Shown here: positions 43,555 to 54,369 of the stretch, piece by piece
How positions within the stretch are numbered: position 1 is the first letter of the stretch
Layout of the letters: each line of letters opens with the position of its first letter
Origin: Francisella sp. LA112445
GTDB taxonomy: Bacteria; Pseudomonadota; Gammaproteobacteria; Francisellales; Francisellaceae
Direction: 5' to 3'
DNA: 64,000 nt
NCBI RefSeq assembly: GCF_012224145.1
Contig: NZ_CP041030.1
Span: forward strand, 496,001-560,000
Program-made: the position numbers and the translations under genes
The notes under the pieces: generated by a model
Databases searched by the model: none
Told to the model about the DNA's origin: nothing
The model's input: the letters and a program-made list of their open reading frames with translations, nothing else

Positions 43555-43902
43555 ATGAAAATTTATCATAATCCAAAATGTTCGAAGTCCCGACAAGCTA
43601 AGCAAGCCTTAGATCAAAGTAATACAAACTATGAAACGCATTTGTATTTAGATGATCCTTTATCGGAGAAAGACTTAGTATCTTTGCTTAAAAAATTAAA
43701 ACTTTCTATAAAGGATATCATTCGTACCAAAGAAGATATTTGGAAAGAAAATTTTAAGGGTAAAGAGTTTACTGATAGCCAGCTTATTGAAATAGTTGCT
43801 AAGAATCCTAAACTTTTAGAGCGACCAATAATTGAGCATAATGACTTTGCAGTAGTAGCAAGGTCTGATGATAAAATTACAGAAATATTAAATACTTACT
43901 AG
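43555..43902 (+). CDS. ArsC-family reductase-like protein
   Basis: Protein of 115 residues with the ArsC/Spx fold. The N-terminal NPKCSKSRQA carries C9, the position of the catalytic Cys of glutaredoxin-linked arsenate reductases. The later LLERPIIEH motif supplies the conserved Arg before Pro. Many members of this branch (YfgD/YffB-like) have no proven arsenate role. No arsenic-resistance genes are near, so a general redox function is as likely. icd follows after 50 bp. Confidence 0.82.
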   Translation: MKIYHNPKCSKSRQAKQALDQSNTNYETHLYLDDPLSEKDLVSLLKKLKLSIKDIIRTKEDIWKENFKGKEFTDSQLIEIVAKNPKLLERPIIEHNDFAVVARSDDKITEILNTY

Positions 43903-43928
43903 TTTTGTGCTAGTATTTCAAAGATTAA

Positions 43929-46169
<2,241 letters not shown>

Positions 46170-46199
46170 TTCCTTTAGTCAAAAATCATTCTTAAATTA

Positions 46200-46224
46200 T
46201 GCTATACTTAACTTTTAAGTATAG
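46200..46224 (+). promoter_or_regulatory. Extended -10 promoter overlapping a perfect 9-bp inverted repeat
   Basis: TGC-TATACT (46200-46208) is an extended -10 element. It is embedded in CTATACTTA (46202-46210), loop ACTTT, TAAGTATAG (46216-46224), an exact inverted repeat. The site is 31 bp after icd and 34 bp before the -10-proximal small ORF at 46242. It could be a promoter with a built-in operator, or a terminator for icd lacking a T-run. Confidence 0.45.
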
Positions 46225-46241
46225 AAGTCTACTCAAATTTT

Positions 46242-46418
46242 ATGAAAATAAAAACATTGTTCTCTTTGGCAGAGCTTTTCTGGAATATATTTTTAGATAT
46301 TTTCATTTTATTCTTTTTAGCTATTTTTGTGTTGGTTAGTAAATGTATTATGTTCTTTATGAGAATAATTAATGCAATTCTAAAAAAGACAGGTATAAAA
46401 AAGCGTTTAATGCAATAG
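46242..46418 (+). CDS. 58-residue membrane protein upstream of hrpA
   Basis: Translated by hand from the ATG at 46242 to the TAG at 46416-46418. The product is short and hydrophobic: one long membrane segment at about residues 13-35 (WNIFLDIFILFFLAIFVLVS), a second hydrophobic patch about 36-47, and a basic C-terminus (KKTGIKKRLMQ) that should stay cytosolic. No family recognised. It is preceded by its own promoter-like site and ends 3 bp before the hrpA start, so the two are probably translated from one mRNA. No clear Shine-Dalgarno, which lowers confidence. Confidence 0.5.
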   Translation: MKIKTLFSLAELFWNIFLDIFILFFLAIFVLVSKCIMFFMRIINAILKKTGIKKRLMQ

Positions 46419-46421
46419 CTT

Positions 46422-49400
46422 ATGACTGTAGATAAGAAAAAGTATGCGGATTATCTTAATCAAATTCCAACTAAATTGCGTGGTAAATATATATCATTGC
46501 TAAAGAGAGGGAATATAGATTTTAACCTAGTGAAAGAATTAAATGATTTAGCTAAGCAAACTGATCAAAAAATATTACCTAAAATAACATACCCTGACTT
46601 ACCAGTTGCTGAAAAAGTTGAAGATATAAAAGAGCTTATTCAGGAGAATCAGGTAATAGTTGTCGCTGGTGAAACAGGTTCGGGTAAGTCAACACAGCTA
46701 CCTAAAATTTGCTTAGACTTAGGTCTGGGTAAACGAGGTTTAATAGGGCATACTCAACCAAGAAGAATAGCAGCTAGATCTATAGCAAATAGAGTTGCTA
46801 GTGAGATAGGGGATCAATCAAAAGTCTCTTTCAAAATACGTTTTTCTGATCAAACATCTGAAAATACTTTAATAAAGGTAATGACAGACGGTGTGTTGTT
46901 GTCTGAAATTAAAAACGATAGATTTTTATCTCAATATGAAGTTGTTATAATTGATGAGGCACATGAAAGAAGTTTGAATATCGATTTTCTTTTAGGTTGT
47001 ATAAAGAAAATTTTACCATTTAGGCCTGATTTAAAAGTTATTATTACTTCAGCGACGATAGATCATCAAAAGTTTACAAGTTACTTTCAAAATTCTAAAG
47101 AAATTGCAGTTAGTGGTAGAACATATCCTGTAGAGATTCGTTATCAAGATGATGAAGATTTTGATGAGTTTTCAATGCAAGAAAGAATTTTATATGCAAT
47201 TGATGAGTTAGGCAGGGGAGATATTTTAGTATTTTTACCAACAGAAAGAGATATTCATGAGACTTTAGCATATTTGAATAAGCAAGATCTTAGATTTACA
47301 GAAGTCTTACCTTTATTTTCAAGGTTGTCAAATAAGGATCAAAATAAGATATTCAATCCAGAAGGCTCGACTCGAAGAATTATTCTAGCTACTAATGTTG
47401 CTGAGACTTCTTTAACTGTTCCACGAATAAAATATGTGATTGATTCTGGCTTAGCTAGAGTTAGTAGATATAGTTATCGTACTAAAGTGCAGCGTTTACC
47501 TATAGAAAAAATATCTCAAGCTAGCGCAAATCAAAGAGCTGGACGTTGTGGAAGATTATCAGCAGGTGTGTGTATACGACTTTATAGTGAAGAGGATTTT
47601 AATAAGCGTAAAGAGTATACAGACCCTGAAATTTTGCGTACAAATTTAGCATCAGTTATCTTACAGATGTTATTTTTAAAGTTAGGTAGTATTCAAGAAT
47701 TTCCATTCATAGATCCTCCAGACTCAAGGTTTGTTAAAGATGGCTTTAAGCTTCTGTTTGAATTACAAGCTATATCAGAACTTAACTATTCAAAACCAAA
47801 AATCACAGCTGATGGGATGAAAATGGCTATTATGCCTTTAGATCCAAAATTAGCAAAGATAGTTATCGAAGGCCATAGGCAAAATGTTCTAAAAGAAATA
47901 GTTTCAATTGTTAGTTTTTTAAGTGTACAAGATCCGCGTGAGAGACCTTTAAATTTTCAGCAAAAAGCAGATGAAAAGCATGCTGTTGATAAAGATAAGT
48001 CTTCTGATTTTATTGCTATTTTAAATTTAGCAAACAGGTTAAGCGCTGAGTTAAAAGGTTTATCAAATAAAGATAAAAAAGAGTATTTTAAAAAGAGCTT
48101 TATATCGCCAGTTCGGTTTAATGAGTGGAATGATATTTATAGGCAGATTGTTGAAGTTATTCATGGATTTGGTTGGAAGTTAAGTGATAGTGGTGATGAA
48201 ATTAAATATGAAAATCTACACAAAGCTATAGCAAGTGGTTTTTTAAGTAATATTGGTTTTAACTATGAAAACGCGGAGTATTTAGGAGCCAGAGGACTTA
48301 AGTTTTTTATATTCCCAGCATCTTCGCAATTTAAGAAAAAGCCAAAGTGGTTGCTATCTTCCGAGATTGTTGAGACAACAAAAACCTATGCACGCAATGT
48401 TGCAAAAATAGAGCCTGAATGGTTGGAGGCTTTAGCTAAACATCTTGTTAAAAAGCACTATGATGAGCCCACTTGGAGTAAAAAGCGAAGATCTGTAGTC
48501 GTAAATGAAAGAGTTACACTCTACGGCTTAGAGATAGTTTCAAAAAGATCTGTTCAATATTCAAGAATAAACCCTCAAGATGCACGAGATATATTTATTA
48601 AGGAGGCTTTAGTAAATGGCGATTTTGAGTCTAATGCATATTTTTATCAGCAAAACTTAAAACTAATAGAACAAGTAGAAGAGCTTGAGAATAAATCGCG
48701 TAGGAAAGATATTTTAGTAGATGAGCAAGTGATGTATGAACATTATGATAAGCTTATCCCAGAAGATGTTTGTAGTGGTGTAACTTTTGATAAATGGTTA
48801 AAAACTATATCAAAAGATGAACAGCAAAAACTAGTTTTTGATTTAGATAATTTGATGCAACATGATGCTAAAGATGTTACGCAACAAAAGTTTCCAGATG
48901 TTTTAGCTATTGGGGAAATGCATTTACCGTTAGAGTATCACTTTGATCCACTGGATGAAAAGGATGGTGCAACAGTTACAGTACCAATTGTTTTTCTAAA
49001 CGATATAGGCCCTAATGTATTAGAGTGGGGTGTGTATGGTTTTTTATATGATAAGGTTGTTGCGTTGTTAAGAGCTTTACCCAAAAATATCCGTAAAAAT
49101 TGTGTGCCAGTACCAACTTATGCTCAAGCCATATTTGAGTCAATAGATTTTGATACAGATAGGTATAAACCATTAAAGTCAGTTATTGCAAAACATATTA
49201 CAAGAATAGTTGGTTTTATAGTTGATGAAACTGTTTGGCAGGATGAAAACTTAGAAAAACATTTAATATTGAATATTAAGGTGGTTGATGAGAATGGTAA
49301 AGCATTAGCTATAGATAAAGATATAAATACTTTAAAACAGAAGCTTCAAGGTTTAGTACAAAAGCCAAAGCAAACCGTAGATGATAGGACTTATTATGAC

Positions 49401-50222
49401 TGGGAATTTAGCGATTTTGAATATACAAGTCAAATCAAAGAATATGGAATAAGTGTAAAAGTATATAATTGCCTTGAAGAGTATAAAGGTGGTGTAAGGG
49501 TTTCTTACAAAGCAACTGAGCAAGAAGCTAAAGCTTGTATGCAGAGAGCATTAAAGAAATTAATTAAGTTACGTTTGCAAAATCATTTGTCAAAAAATAT
49601 TAAAAGTAATGATTTGGCGAGTTTATCAATGTCACTAAAACTGAGTAACTCAAAAGATGATATTATTGATAAGGCGATAGATTTAAGTTTTTTTGAAAAT
49701 GTTGAGCTTCCTTACACAAAAGCTAGATTTGAAAAACTTTATTGTAATGGATTGGGAAATTTTGATTTAAATAGATCTAAAGTTGAATCGTTAGTTTCAG
49801 AAATAATTAGATATAAAAATCAACTTGAGAAAAAACTTAATGTTAAAAAGATACCTTTTAATTTTATTCAGCTTTATACAGATCTTAAGAGTGAGTTGAG
49901 TGAGCTTTTTACTAATAACTACCTGTCTCAACCAATTAAATTTCTACAGCGTTATAAATACTATATTCAAGCCTTAGAGAATAGATTAGAAAAGGCTAAG
50001 TTTAACTTACAAAGAGATAAAGGATATCAAATAGAGGTTGATGAGCTTAGATTAAAATTAGAGAAAAAAATTAAGGCTAAGCACCTAAATAGCAAAGATA
50101 GTGAGATTATAAAGATTAATTCCCTAATTAGAGAGCTTTGGATTTCATGGTATTTGCAAAATATTAAAACTATAGAGTCGGTTTCACAGAAAAAAATTCA
50201 ATATCAAATTACAGAGCTATAG
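46422..50222 (+). CDS. hrpA: ATP-dependent RNA helicase HrpA (DEAH box)
   Basis: DEAH-box helicase of 1266 residues, close to the 1300 of E. coli. Motif I GETGSGKST (about 84-92), Ia HTQPRRIAARS, II DEAHERSLN, III SATID, V TNVAETSLTVP and VI QRAGRCGR are all visible. HA2/OB domains and the long HrpA-specific C-terminal region (about 650-1266) follow. HrpA acts on RNA in translation-linked processes; it has been linked to rescue of stalled ribosomes. The polysaccharide operon starts after it. Confidence 0.94.
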   Translation: MTVDKKKYADYLNQIPTKLRGKYISLLKRGNIDFNLVKELNDLAKQTDQKILPKITYPDLPVAEKVEDIKELIQENQVIVVAGETGSGKSTQLPKICLDLGLGKRGLIGHTQPRRIAARSIANRVASEIGDQSKVSFKIRFSDQTSENTLIKVMTDGVLLSEIKNDRFLSQYEVVIIDEAHERSLNIDFLLGCIKKILPFRPDLKVIITSATIDHQKFTSYFQNSKEIAVSGRTYPVEIRYQDDEDFDEFSMQERILYAIDELGRGDILVFLPTERDIHETLAYLNKQDLRFTEVLPLFSRLSNKDQNKIFNPEGSTRRIILATNVAETSLTVPRIKYVIDSGLARVSRYSYRTKVQRLPIEKISQASANQRAGRCGRLSAGVCIRLYSEEDFNKRKEYTDPEILRTNLASVILQMLFLKLGSIQEFPFIDPPDSRFVKDGFKLLFELQAISELNYSKPKITADGMKMAIMPLDPKLAKIVIEGHRQNVLKEIVSIVSFLSVQDPRERPLNFQQKADEKHAVDKDKSSDFIAILNLANRLSAELKGLSNKDKKEYFKKSFISPVRFNEWNDIYRQIVEVIHGFGWKLSDSGDEIKYENLHKAIASGFLSNIGFNYENAEYLGARGLKFFIFPASSQFKKKPKWLLSSEIVETTKTYARNVAKIEPEWLEALAKHLVKKHYDEPTWSKKRRSVVVNERVTLYGLEIVSKRSVQYSRINPQDARDIFIKEALVNGDFESNAYFYQQNLKLIEQVEELENKSRRKDILVDEQVMYEHYDKLIPEDVCSGVTFDKWLKTISKDEQQKLVFDLDNLMQHDAKDVTQQKFPDVLAIGEMHLPLEYHFDPLDEKDGATVTVPIVFLNDIGPNVLEWGVYGFLYDKVVALLRALPKNIRKNCVPVPTYAQAIFESIDFDTDRYKPLKSVIAKHITRIVGFIVDETVWQDENLEKHLILNIKVVDENGKALAIDKDINTLKQKLQGLVQKPKQTVDDRTYYDWEFSDFEYTSQIKEYGISVKVYNCLEEYKGGVRVSYKATEQEAKACMQRALKKLIKLRLQNHLSKNIKSNDLASLSMSLKLSNSKDDIIDKAIDLSFFENVELPYTKARFEKLYCNGLGNFDLNRSKVESLVSEIIRYKNQLEKKLNVKKIPFNFIQLYTDLKSELSELFTNNYLSQPIKFLQRYKYYIQALENRLEKAKFNLQRDKGYQIEVDELRLKLEKKIKAKHLNSKDSEIIKINSLIRELWISWYLQNIKTIESVSQKKIQYQITEL

Positions 50223-50239
50223 AAGATGAGTAATGCTTT

Positions 50240-50248
50240 TGCTATAAT
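50240..50248 (+). promoter_or_regulatory. Extended -10 promoter of the polysaccharide operon
   Basis: TGC-TATAAT (50240-50248) lies 31 bp before the ATG at 50279, in the 56-bp space after hrpA. The consensus -10 with TGn extension is strong; no -35 match is needed or seen. All genes from 50279 to the window end are in one direction with tiny gaps, so this is probably the main operon promoter. Confidence 0.55.
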
Positions 50249-50278
50249 CAAATGACCGTATCTTAGGTTTTGTATTAC

Positions 50279-52015
50279 ATGTCATTTCTTTGGGATAAAA
50301 GAGCTTTAAACTTTTATGTAATAATATTTTTAAGCTTTTTAACTGTAAGCTGGACGTTTTATGTTTTTAAGCAGCATATGAATGTTTACTTTCTAATAAC
50401 AGTAGTTGTGCTTAGATGTTTATTATCATTCTTGCTATTAAGAGATTATATGGCTAGTTGGCGGAAATCTACGCAGAAAACTTTTCTTAGGAAAATATTT
50501 ATAAATATCCCCGTTTTTGTAATTGTGGTTTTTATTTTCCACGGTAGAGTTGAGTTTTCTCTAATATTTTCTGAGTTTTTGTTTTATGTTTTTCTGATCA
50601 ACTTAAGTGTATATTTGTATTGGTATAAGACCAATAAGAGCCCTATGATGAAAACAAAAGAAGCTATTATTTACGGAGCGGGGGCCGCTGGGACAAAAAT
50701 AGCTCAAGAATTACTCTATACAGAATATAAAGTTAAGTATTTTGTTGATGATGATGTATCTCTTCAAAAAAGAAGCGTTAATGGTAGGAAAGTACTATCA
50801 AGAGATCAGTTGAGAAAGCTTCTATTATCTTCTAAATTTGACTTGCTTATTATTGCGTTGCCTAGAGCATATGAGAGTACAGTTAGAGATATTTGTAAAG
50901 AATATGAGAAAGATTTTGATCAGATTAAGATAATGCCTTCTCTTGAGAATGTTTTGCAAGATGAAAGTTTCATGTCACAGCTTAAACCTGTTTCATTATA
51001 TGATTTGCTTGCTAGAGACTCAAAAAGTTTGGATAAAGAATCTATTTCAAATTTTATCAAAGGAAAGTCTGTTCTTATTACTGGTGCTGGTGGTAGTATT
51101 GGTTCTGAAATTGTTAGGCAGTGTATAAAGTATGAAGCTAAGCAATTAGTTTTACTTGATCATAGTGAGTTTAATTTATACAAGATCTCAGAAGAGTGCT
51201 CATTTTATAATATAAAAAGCGTTTTATGTTCTGTTTGTGATGTCGAGGCATTACAAGATGTTTTTGATAAATATTCTCCAAATATCGTATTTCATGCAGC
51301 AGCTTATAAGCATGTCCCTTTAGTTGAAGATAATATATCAAGAGCAATAAAAAATAATATATTAGGTACTAAGAATGTTATTGATTTAGCTATTGAGGCA
51401 AAAGTAGAGTCATTTATTCTTATCTCAACAGATAAAGCTGTGCGTCCAACGAATGTTATGGGCGCAACAAAGCGTGTATGTGAGCTATACTTGCAAAATG
51501 CTGAACCCGGAAATACTAAGCTAGCAGCAGTTCGTTTTGGGAATGTTTTAGGTAGTAGTGGTAGTGTGATTCCTAAATTTGAAGAGCAGCTTAAAAAAGG
51601 AGGTCCATTAACTGTTACTCATCCTGAAATCACTAGATATTTTATGTTAATTCCTGAGGCTTGTGAGTTAGTTCTTCAGGCAGGAGCAATAGCAAAAAAC
51701 TCAGAAGTATTTGTTCTGAATATGGGTAAGCCTGTTAAAATATTAGACTTAGCAAAACAGTTTAAAAAACTCTCAGGTCGAGATGATGTTGAAATTGAGA
51801 TAACTGGCTTAAGGCCTGGAGAGAAGCTCTATGAAGAGCTTTTAATTAATGAAGATGATATTTCTACAGCGTACAAGGATATTTTTATTGGTAGAAAGAC
51901 GTTTTATGATATTGATAAGTTAAATTCAGATATATTTTTGTTGATAAAAGAATTTGATAAAATAAAAGCATTAAGGCATATTGTGCCAGAATTTGAACAT
52001 AGGTTGAATAGTTAG
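50279..52015 (+). CDS. Membrane-bound UDP-GlcNAc 4,6-dehydratase (PglF/WbtA type)
   Basis: Inner-membrane nucleotide-sugar dehydratase of 578 residues from the ATG at 50279; the TTG at 50272-50270 region upstream is not needed. Four N-terminal membrane segments lie within about 10-125. A first nucleotide-fold region has IIYGAGAAGTKIAQELL, and the extended SDR domain starts with SVLITGAGGSIGSEIV (about 264-279). The catalytic region reads ISTDKAVRPTNVMGATKR, with Met in place of the usual Tyr, as in PglF/FlaA1-type dehydratases. It should form UDP-4-keto-6-deoxy-GlcNAc. It matches the size and position of Francisella WbtA, the first O-antigen gene after hrpA. Confidence 0.88.
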   Translation: MSFLWDKRALNFYVIIFLSFLTVSWTFYVFKQHMNVYFLITVVVLRCLLSFLLLRDYMASWRKSTQKTFLRKIFINIPVFVIVVFIFHGRVEFSLIFSEFLFYVFLINLSVYLYWYKTNKSPMMKTKEAIIYGAGAAGTKIAQELLYTEYKVKYFVDDDVSLQKRSVNGRKVLSRDQLRKLLLSSKFDLLIIALPRAYESTVRDICKEYEKDFDQIKIMPSLENVLQDESFMSQLKPVSLYDLLARDSKSLDKESISNFIKGKSVLITGAGGSIGSEIVRQCIKYEAKQLVLLDHSEFNLYKISEECSFYNIKSVLCSVCDVEALQDVFDKYSPNIVFHAAAYKHVPLVEDNISRAIKNNILGTKNVIDLAIEAKVESFILISTDKAVRPTNVMGATKRVCELYLQNAEPGNTKLAAVRFGNVLGSSGSVIPKFEEQLKKGGPLTVTHPEITRYFMLIPEACELVLQAGAIAKNSEVFVLNMGKPVKILDLAKQFKKLSGRDDVEIEITGLRPGEKLYEELLINEDDISTAYKDIFIGRKTFYDIDKLNSDIFLLIKEFDKIKALRHIVPEFEHRLNS

Positions 52016-52017
52016 TT

Positions 52018-53133
52018 ATGAGTGATCGTATTTATTTGTCATCGCCTCACATGTCAGAAGAAGGTTATGAAAAAAAATTTGTTAATGAGGCTTTTGAAAC
52101 AAATTGGATAGCACCATTAGGAAAAAATGTTGATAACTTTGAAAAAGAGTTGGCTGAATATACTGGTTGTGGTTATGCTGCTGCTTTAAGCTCTGGTACA
52201 GCTGCCTTACATTTGGCACTTAAGATATTAGGTATTTCAAAAGGAGATATTGTTTTATGTCAGTCTATTACATTCTCTGCTAGTGCAAACCCAATTATTT
52301 ATCAAAATGCTACACCTGTATTTATAGATAGTGAACAGAATACTTGGAATATTTGTCCACTAGCATTAGAGGAGGCATTGAAGAAATATCCTAATACTAA
52401 AGCGGTTGTAGCGGTTAATTTATATGGAGTGGCAGCAGAACTGGATAAAATAAAGAAGCTCTGTGAAAAATATAATGTCTTCTTGGTAGAGGATGCAGCT
52501 GAAAGTCTAGGTAGTTTTTATAAGAGTAAAGCTACCGGAACTTACGGAGATATAGGTATATATTCATTTAATGGTAATAAGATTATTACAACATCAGGTG
52601 GTGGTATGCTTGTTACTAAAAATAAAGAATGGGCAGATAAAGCAAGATTCTACGCAACACAATCAAGAGAAAATAAGCCGTACTATGAGCATAAAGAGCT
52701 TGGGTTTAACTATAGGATGAGTAATGTCTGTGCAGGAATTGGTAGAGGTCAGCTAAAGGTTTTGAGTGATAGGGTTTCTAAGAAAACATATATTTATAAC
52801 TTTTATAAAACTGAATTATCTGAGATTTCTTTTATTAAGTTTGTGAGCCCTTTAATCGGAGATTCTCCAAACTATTGGCTTAGTTGTATACTTGTTGATT
52901 CCGCTGAGAGAAAAAAGAAGATTATTGAAAAACTTGCTAGTGAAAATATCGAGGCTAGACACCTGTGGAAGCCAATGCATATGCAACCATTTTTCAAGGA
53001 TTGTGATTTTGTTGGAGTAGACGTGGCAGAAAAGCTGTTTGAGCTAGGGTTATGTTTGCCGAGTGATTCAAAAATGACTGATAATGATTTATTAAAAGTT
53101 GTAAGTATAATAAAAGAGGTATGTGATGCCTAA
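52018..53133 (+). CDS. PLP-dependent sugar aminotransferase (PglE-like)
   Basis: DegT/DnrJ/EryC1-family aminotransferase of 371 residues. The PLP lysine is K188 in [17 protein letters not shown]159 of [10 protein letters not shown] contacts the cofactor ring, and [12 protein letters not shown] (58-69) binds phosphate. Following a PglF-type dehydratase it should aminate C4 of the keto sugar to give UDP-4-amino-2-acetamido-2,4,6-trideoxyglucose. Substrate is inferred from context. It starts 2 bp after the dehydratase and overlaps the next gene by 8 bp. Confidence 0.88.
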   Translation: MSDRIYLSSPHMSEEGYEKKFVNEAFETNWIAPLGKNVDNFEKELAEYTGCGYAAALSSGTAALHLALKILGISKGDIVLCQSITFSASANPIIYQNATPVFIDSEQNTWNICPLALEEALKKYPNTKAVVAVNLYGVAAELDKIKKLCEKYNVFLVEDAAESLGSFYKSKATGTYGDIGIYSFNGNKIITTSGGGMLVTKNKEWADKARFYATQSRENKPYYEHKELGFNYRMSNVCAGIGRGQLKVLSDRVSKKTYIYNFYKTELSEISFIKFVSPLIGDSPNYWLSCILVDSAERKKKIIEKLASENIEARHLWKPMHMQPFFKDCDFVGVDVAEKLFELGLCLPSDSKMTDNDLLKVVSIIKEVCDA

Positions 53134-53746
53134 GAAGACATTATATACCTTATTCTTTAAAAGATTTTTAGATATTGTTTTATCTTTGATGGCATTGATT
53201 ATATTATCACCAGTTATTTTGGTTTTAGCTATGTTGATAAGATTCAAGCTTGGTTCTCCGGTTCTGTTTAAGCAGGCGAGACCTGGAAAAGATGAGAAAA
53301 TATTTAATCTCTATAAGTTTAGGACAATGACTGATGCGAGAGATGCTGATGGTAACCTACTCCCAGATTCAGCGAGGCTTACAAAGTTTGGTAAATTTAT
53401 AAGAAGCACCTCTTTAGATGAACTGCCAAGTCTAATAAATATTTTAAAGGGTGATATGAGTATAGTTGGTCCTAGGCCTTTGCTTGTTGAGTATCTGGAG
53501 TTATATAGTTATAAGCAAAGAAAAAGGCATATTGTAAGACCTGGTTTGACAGGGTGGGCTCAGATCAATGGTAGAAATGCGACTACATGGCAAGCAAGGT
53601 TTGAGAATGATATTTACTATGTATCAAATGTAAGCTTTGCACTTGATACTAAAATAATTTTAAAAACTTTTGTAAAAGTTTTTAAAAGAAGTGGTGTTAG
53701 CTCTAGTGATAGTGTAACTATGGAGAAGTTTGAAGGCAATGAATAA
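53126..53746 (+). CDS. Initiating phosphoglycosyl transferase (PglC-like)
   Basis: Monotopic phosphoglycosyl transferase of 206 residues. It moves a phospho-sugar from the UDP-sugar to undecaprenyl phosphate. The ATG at 53126 with GAGG (53116-53119) is preferred over the GTG one codon earlier. A re-entrant membrane helix covers about 14-40. The catalytic Asp-Glu pair is D98-E99 in [13 protein letters not shown], followed by [10 protein letters not shown]. The small PglC-like size (no four-helix N-terminal domain of WbaP) fits use of UDP-di-N-acetylbacillosamine. It overlaps both neighbours. Confidence 0.88.
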   Translation: MPKKTLYTLFFKRFLDIVLSLMALIILSPVILVLAMLIRFKLGSPVLFKQARPGKDEKIFNLYKFRTMTDARDADGNLLPDSARLTKFGKFIRSTSLDELPSLINILKGDMSIVGPRPLLVEYLELYSYKQRKRHIVRPGLTGWAQINGRNATTWQARFENDIYYVSNVSFALDTKIILKTFVKVFKRSGVSSSDSVTMEKFEGNE

Positions 53747-54335
53747 ACTTCTGATTATTGGTGCTGGAGGACATGGTAAGGTTGTTTACGATATTGCTGA
53801 AAGTACAAAAAGATTTGATGAGATATGTTTTTTGGACGATGCTGCGACAGGTGCTTTTTATAAGAGCGAGATTATTGGTTCCAGTTTGGATGTTGATAAG
53901 TATAAAGAAGAATGCTCTTTCATAGTTGCTGTAGGCTCTAATGCAGTTAGAAAAAAAGTTCAGTCTAGGGTGGTCAGAGATAAATTAGAAACCATAATTC
54001 ATCCAACTGCAATTATTTCTGATAGTGCTAAAATTGGTAAGGGTACAATTATAATGTCAGGCGTTGTGGTGAATGCTGATGCTAAAATAGGAGATGGTGT
54101 TATAGTAAATACAGCTAGTGTTATTGAGCATGATAGTAGCATTGGTGATTTTTGTCATATATCACCTAATGCAACTATATGTGGAACAGTTAATATGGCC
54201 CAGAATACTTGGATTGGTGCTGGATCAACTGTTATAAATAATATAAATATTTGTGCTGATGTAGTTGTTGGTGCAGGCTCAGTAGTTGTTTCTGATATTA
54301 ATAATAAGGGTACTTATAAAAGTATTATAAAATAG
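53739..54335 (+). CDS. Sugar O/N-acetyltransferase (PglD/NeuD-like)
   Basis: Acetyltransferase of 198 residues. The ATG at 53739 overlaps the transferase stop by 8 bp. N-terminal nucleotide-sugar-binding fold [13 protein letters not shown], then a left-handed beta-helix (about 88-190) of hexapeptide repeats. H131 in [10 protein letters not shown] and H140 (FCHISPNA) match the catalytic and AcCoA-contact histidines of PglD. It should acetylate the C4 amine to give UDP-di-N-acetylbacillosamine, completing a PglF-PglE-PglD set. Confidence 0.86.
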   Translation: MNKLLIIGAGGHGKVVYDIAESTKRFDEICFLDDAATGAFYKSEIIGSSLDVDKYKEECSFIVAVGSNAVRKKVQSRVVRDKLETIIHPTAIISDSAKIGKGTIIMSGVVVNADAKIGDGVIVNTASVIEHDSSIGDFCHISPNATICGTVNMAQNTWIGAGSTVINNINICADVVVGAGSVVVSDINNKGTYKSIIK

Positions 54336-54369
54336 TTGTTTATAGTTTTAAGATAGGGATGAATGCATA

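Noticed and set aside
43555-43902. Arsenic resistance locus
   Set aside because: Only a single ArsC-like gene is present, without arsR, arsB or acr3 neighbours; many ArsC-fold proteins have other redox roles.
43896-43918. Short stem TACTAG/CTAGTA after the ArsC-like gene as a terminator
   Set aside because: Only 6 bp with a 7-nt loop and no T-run; icd begins 50 bp later and may be co-transcribed.
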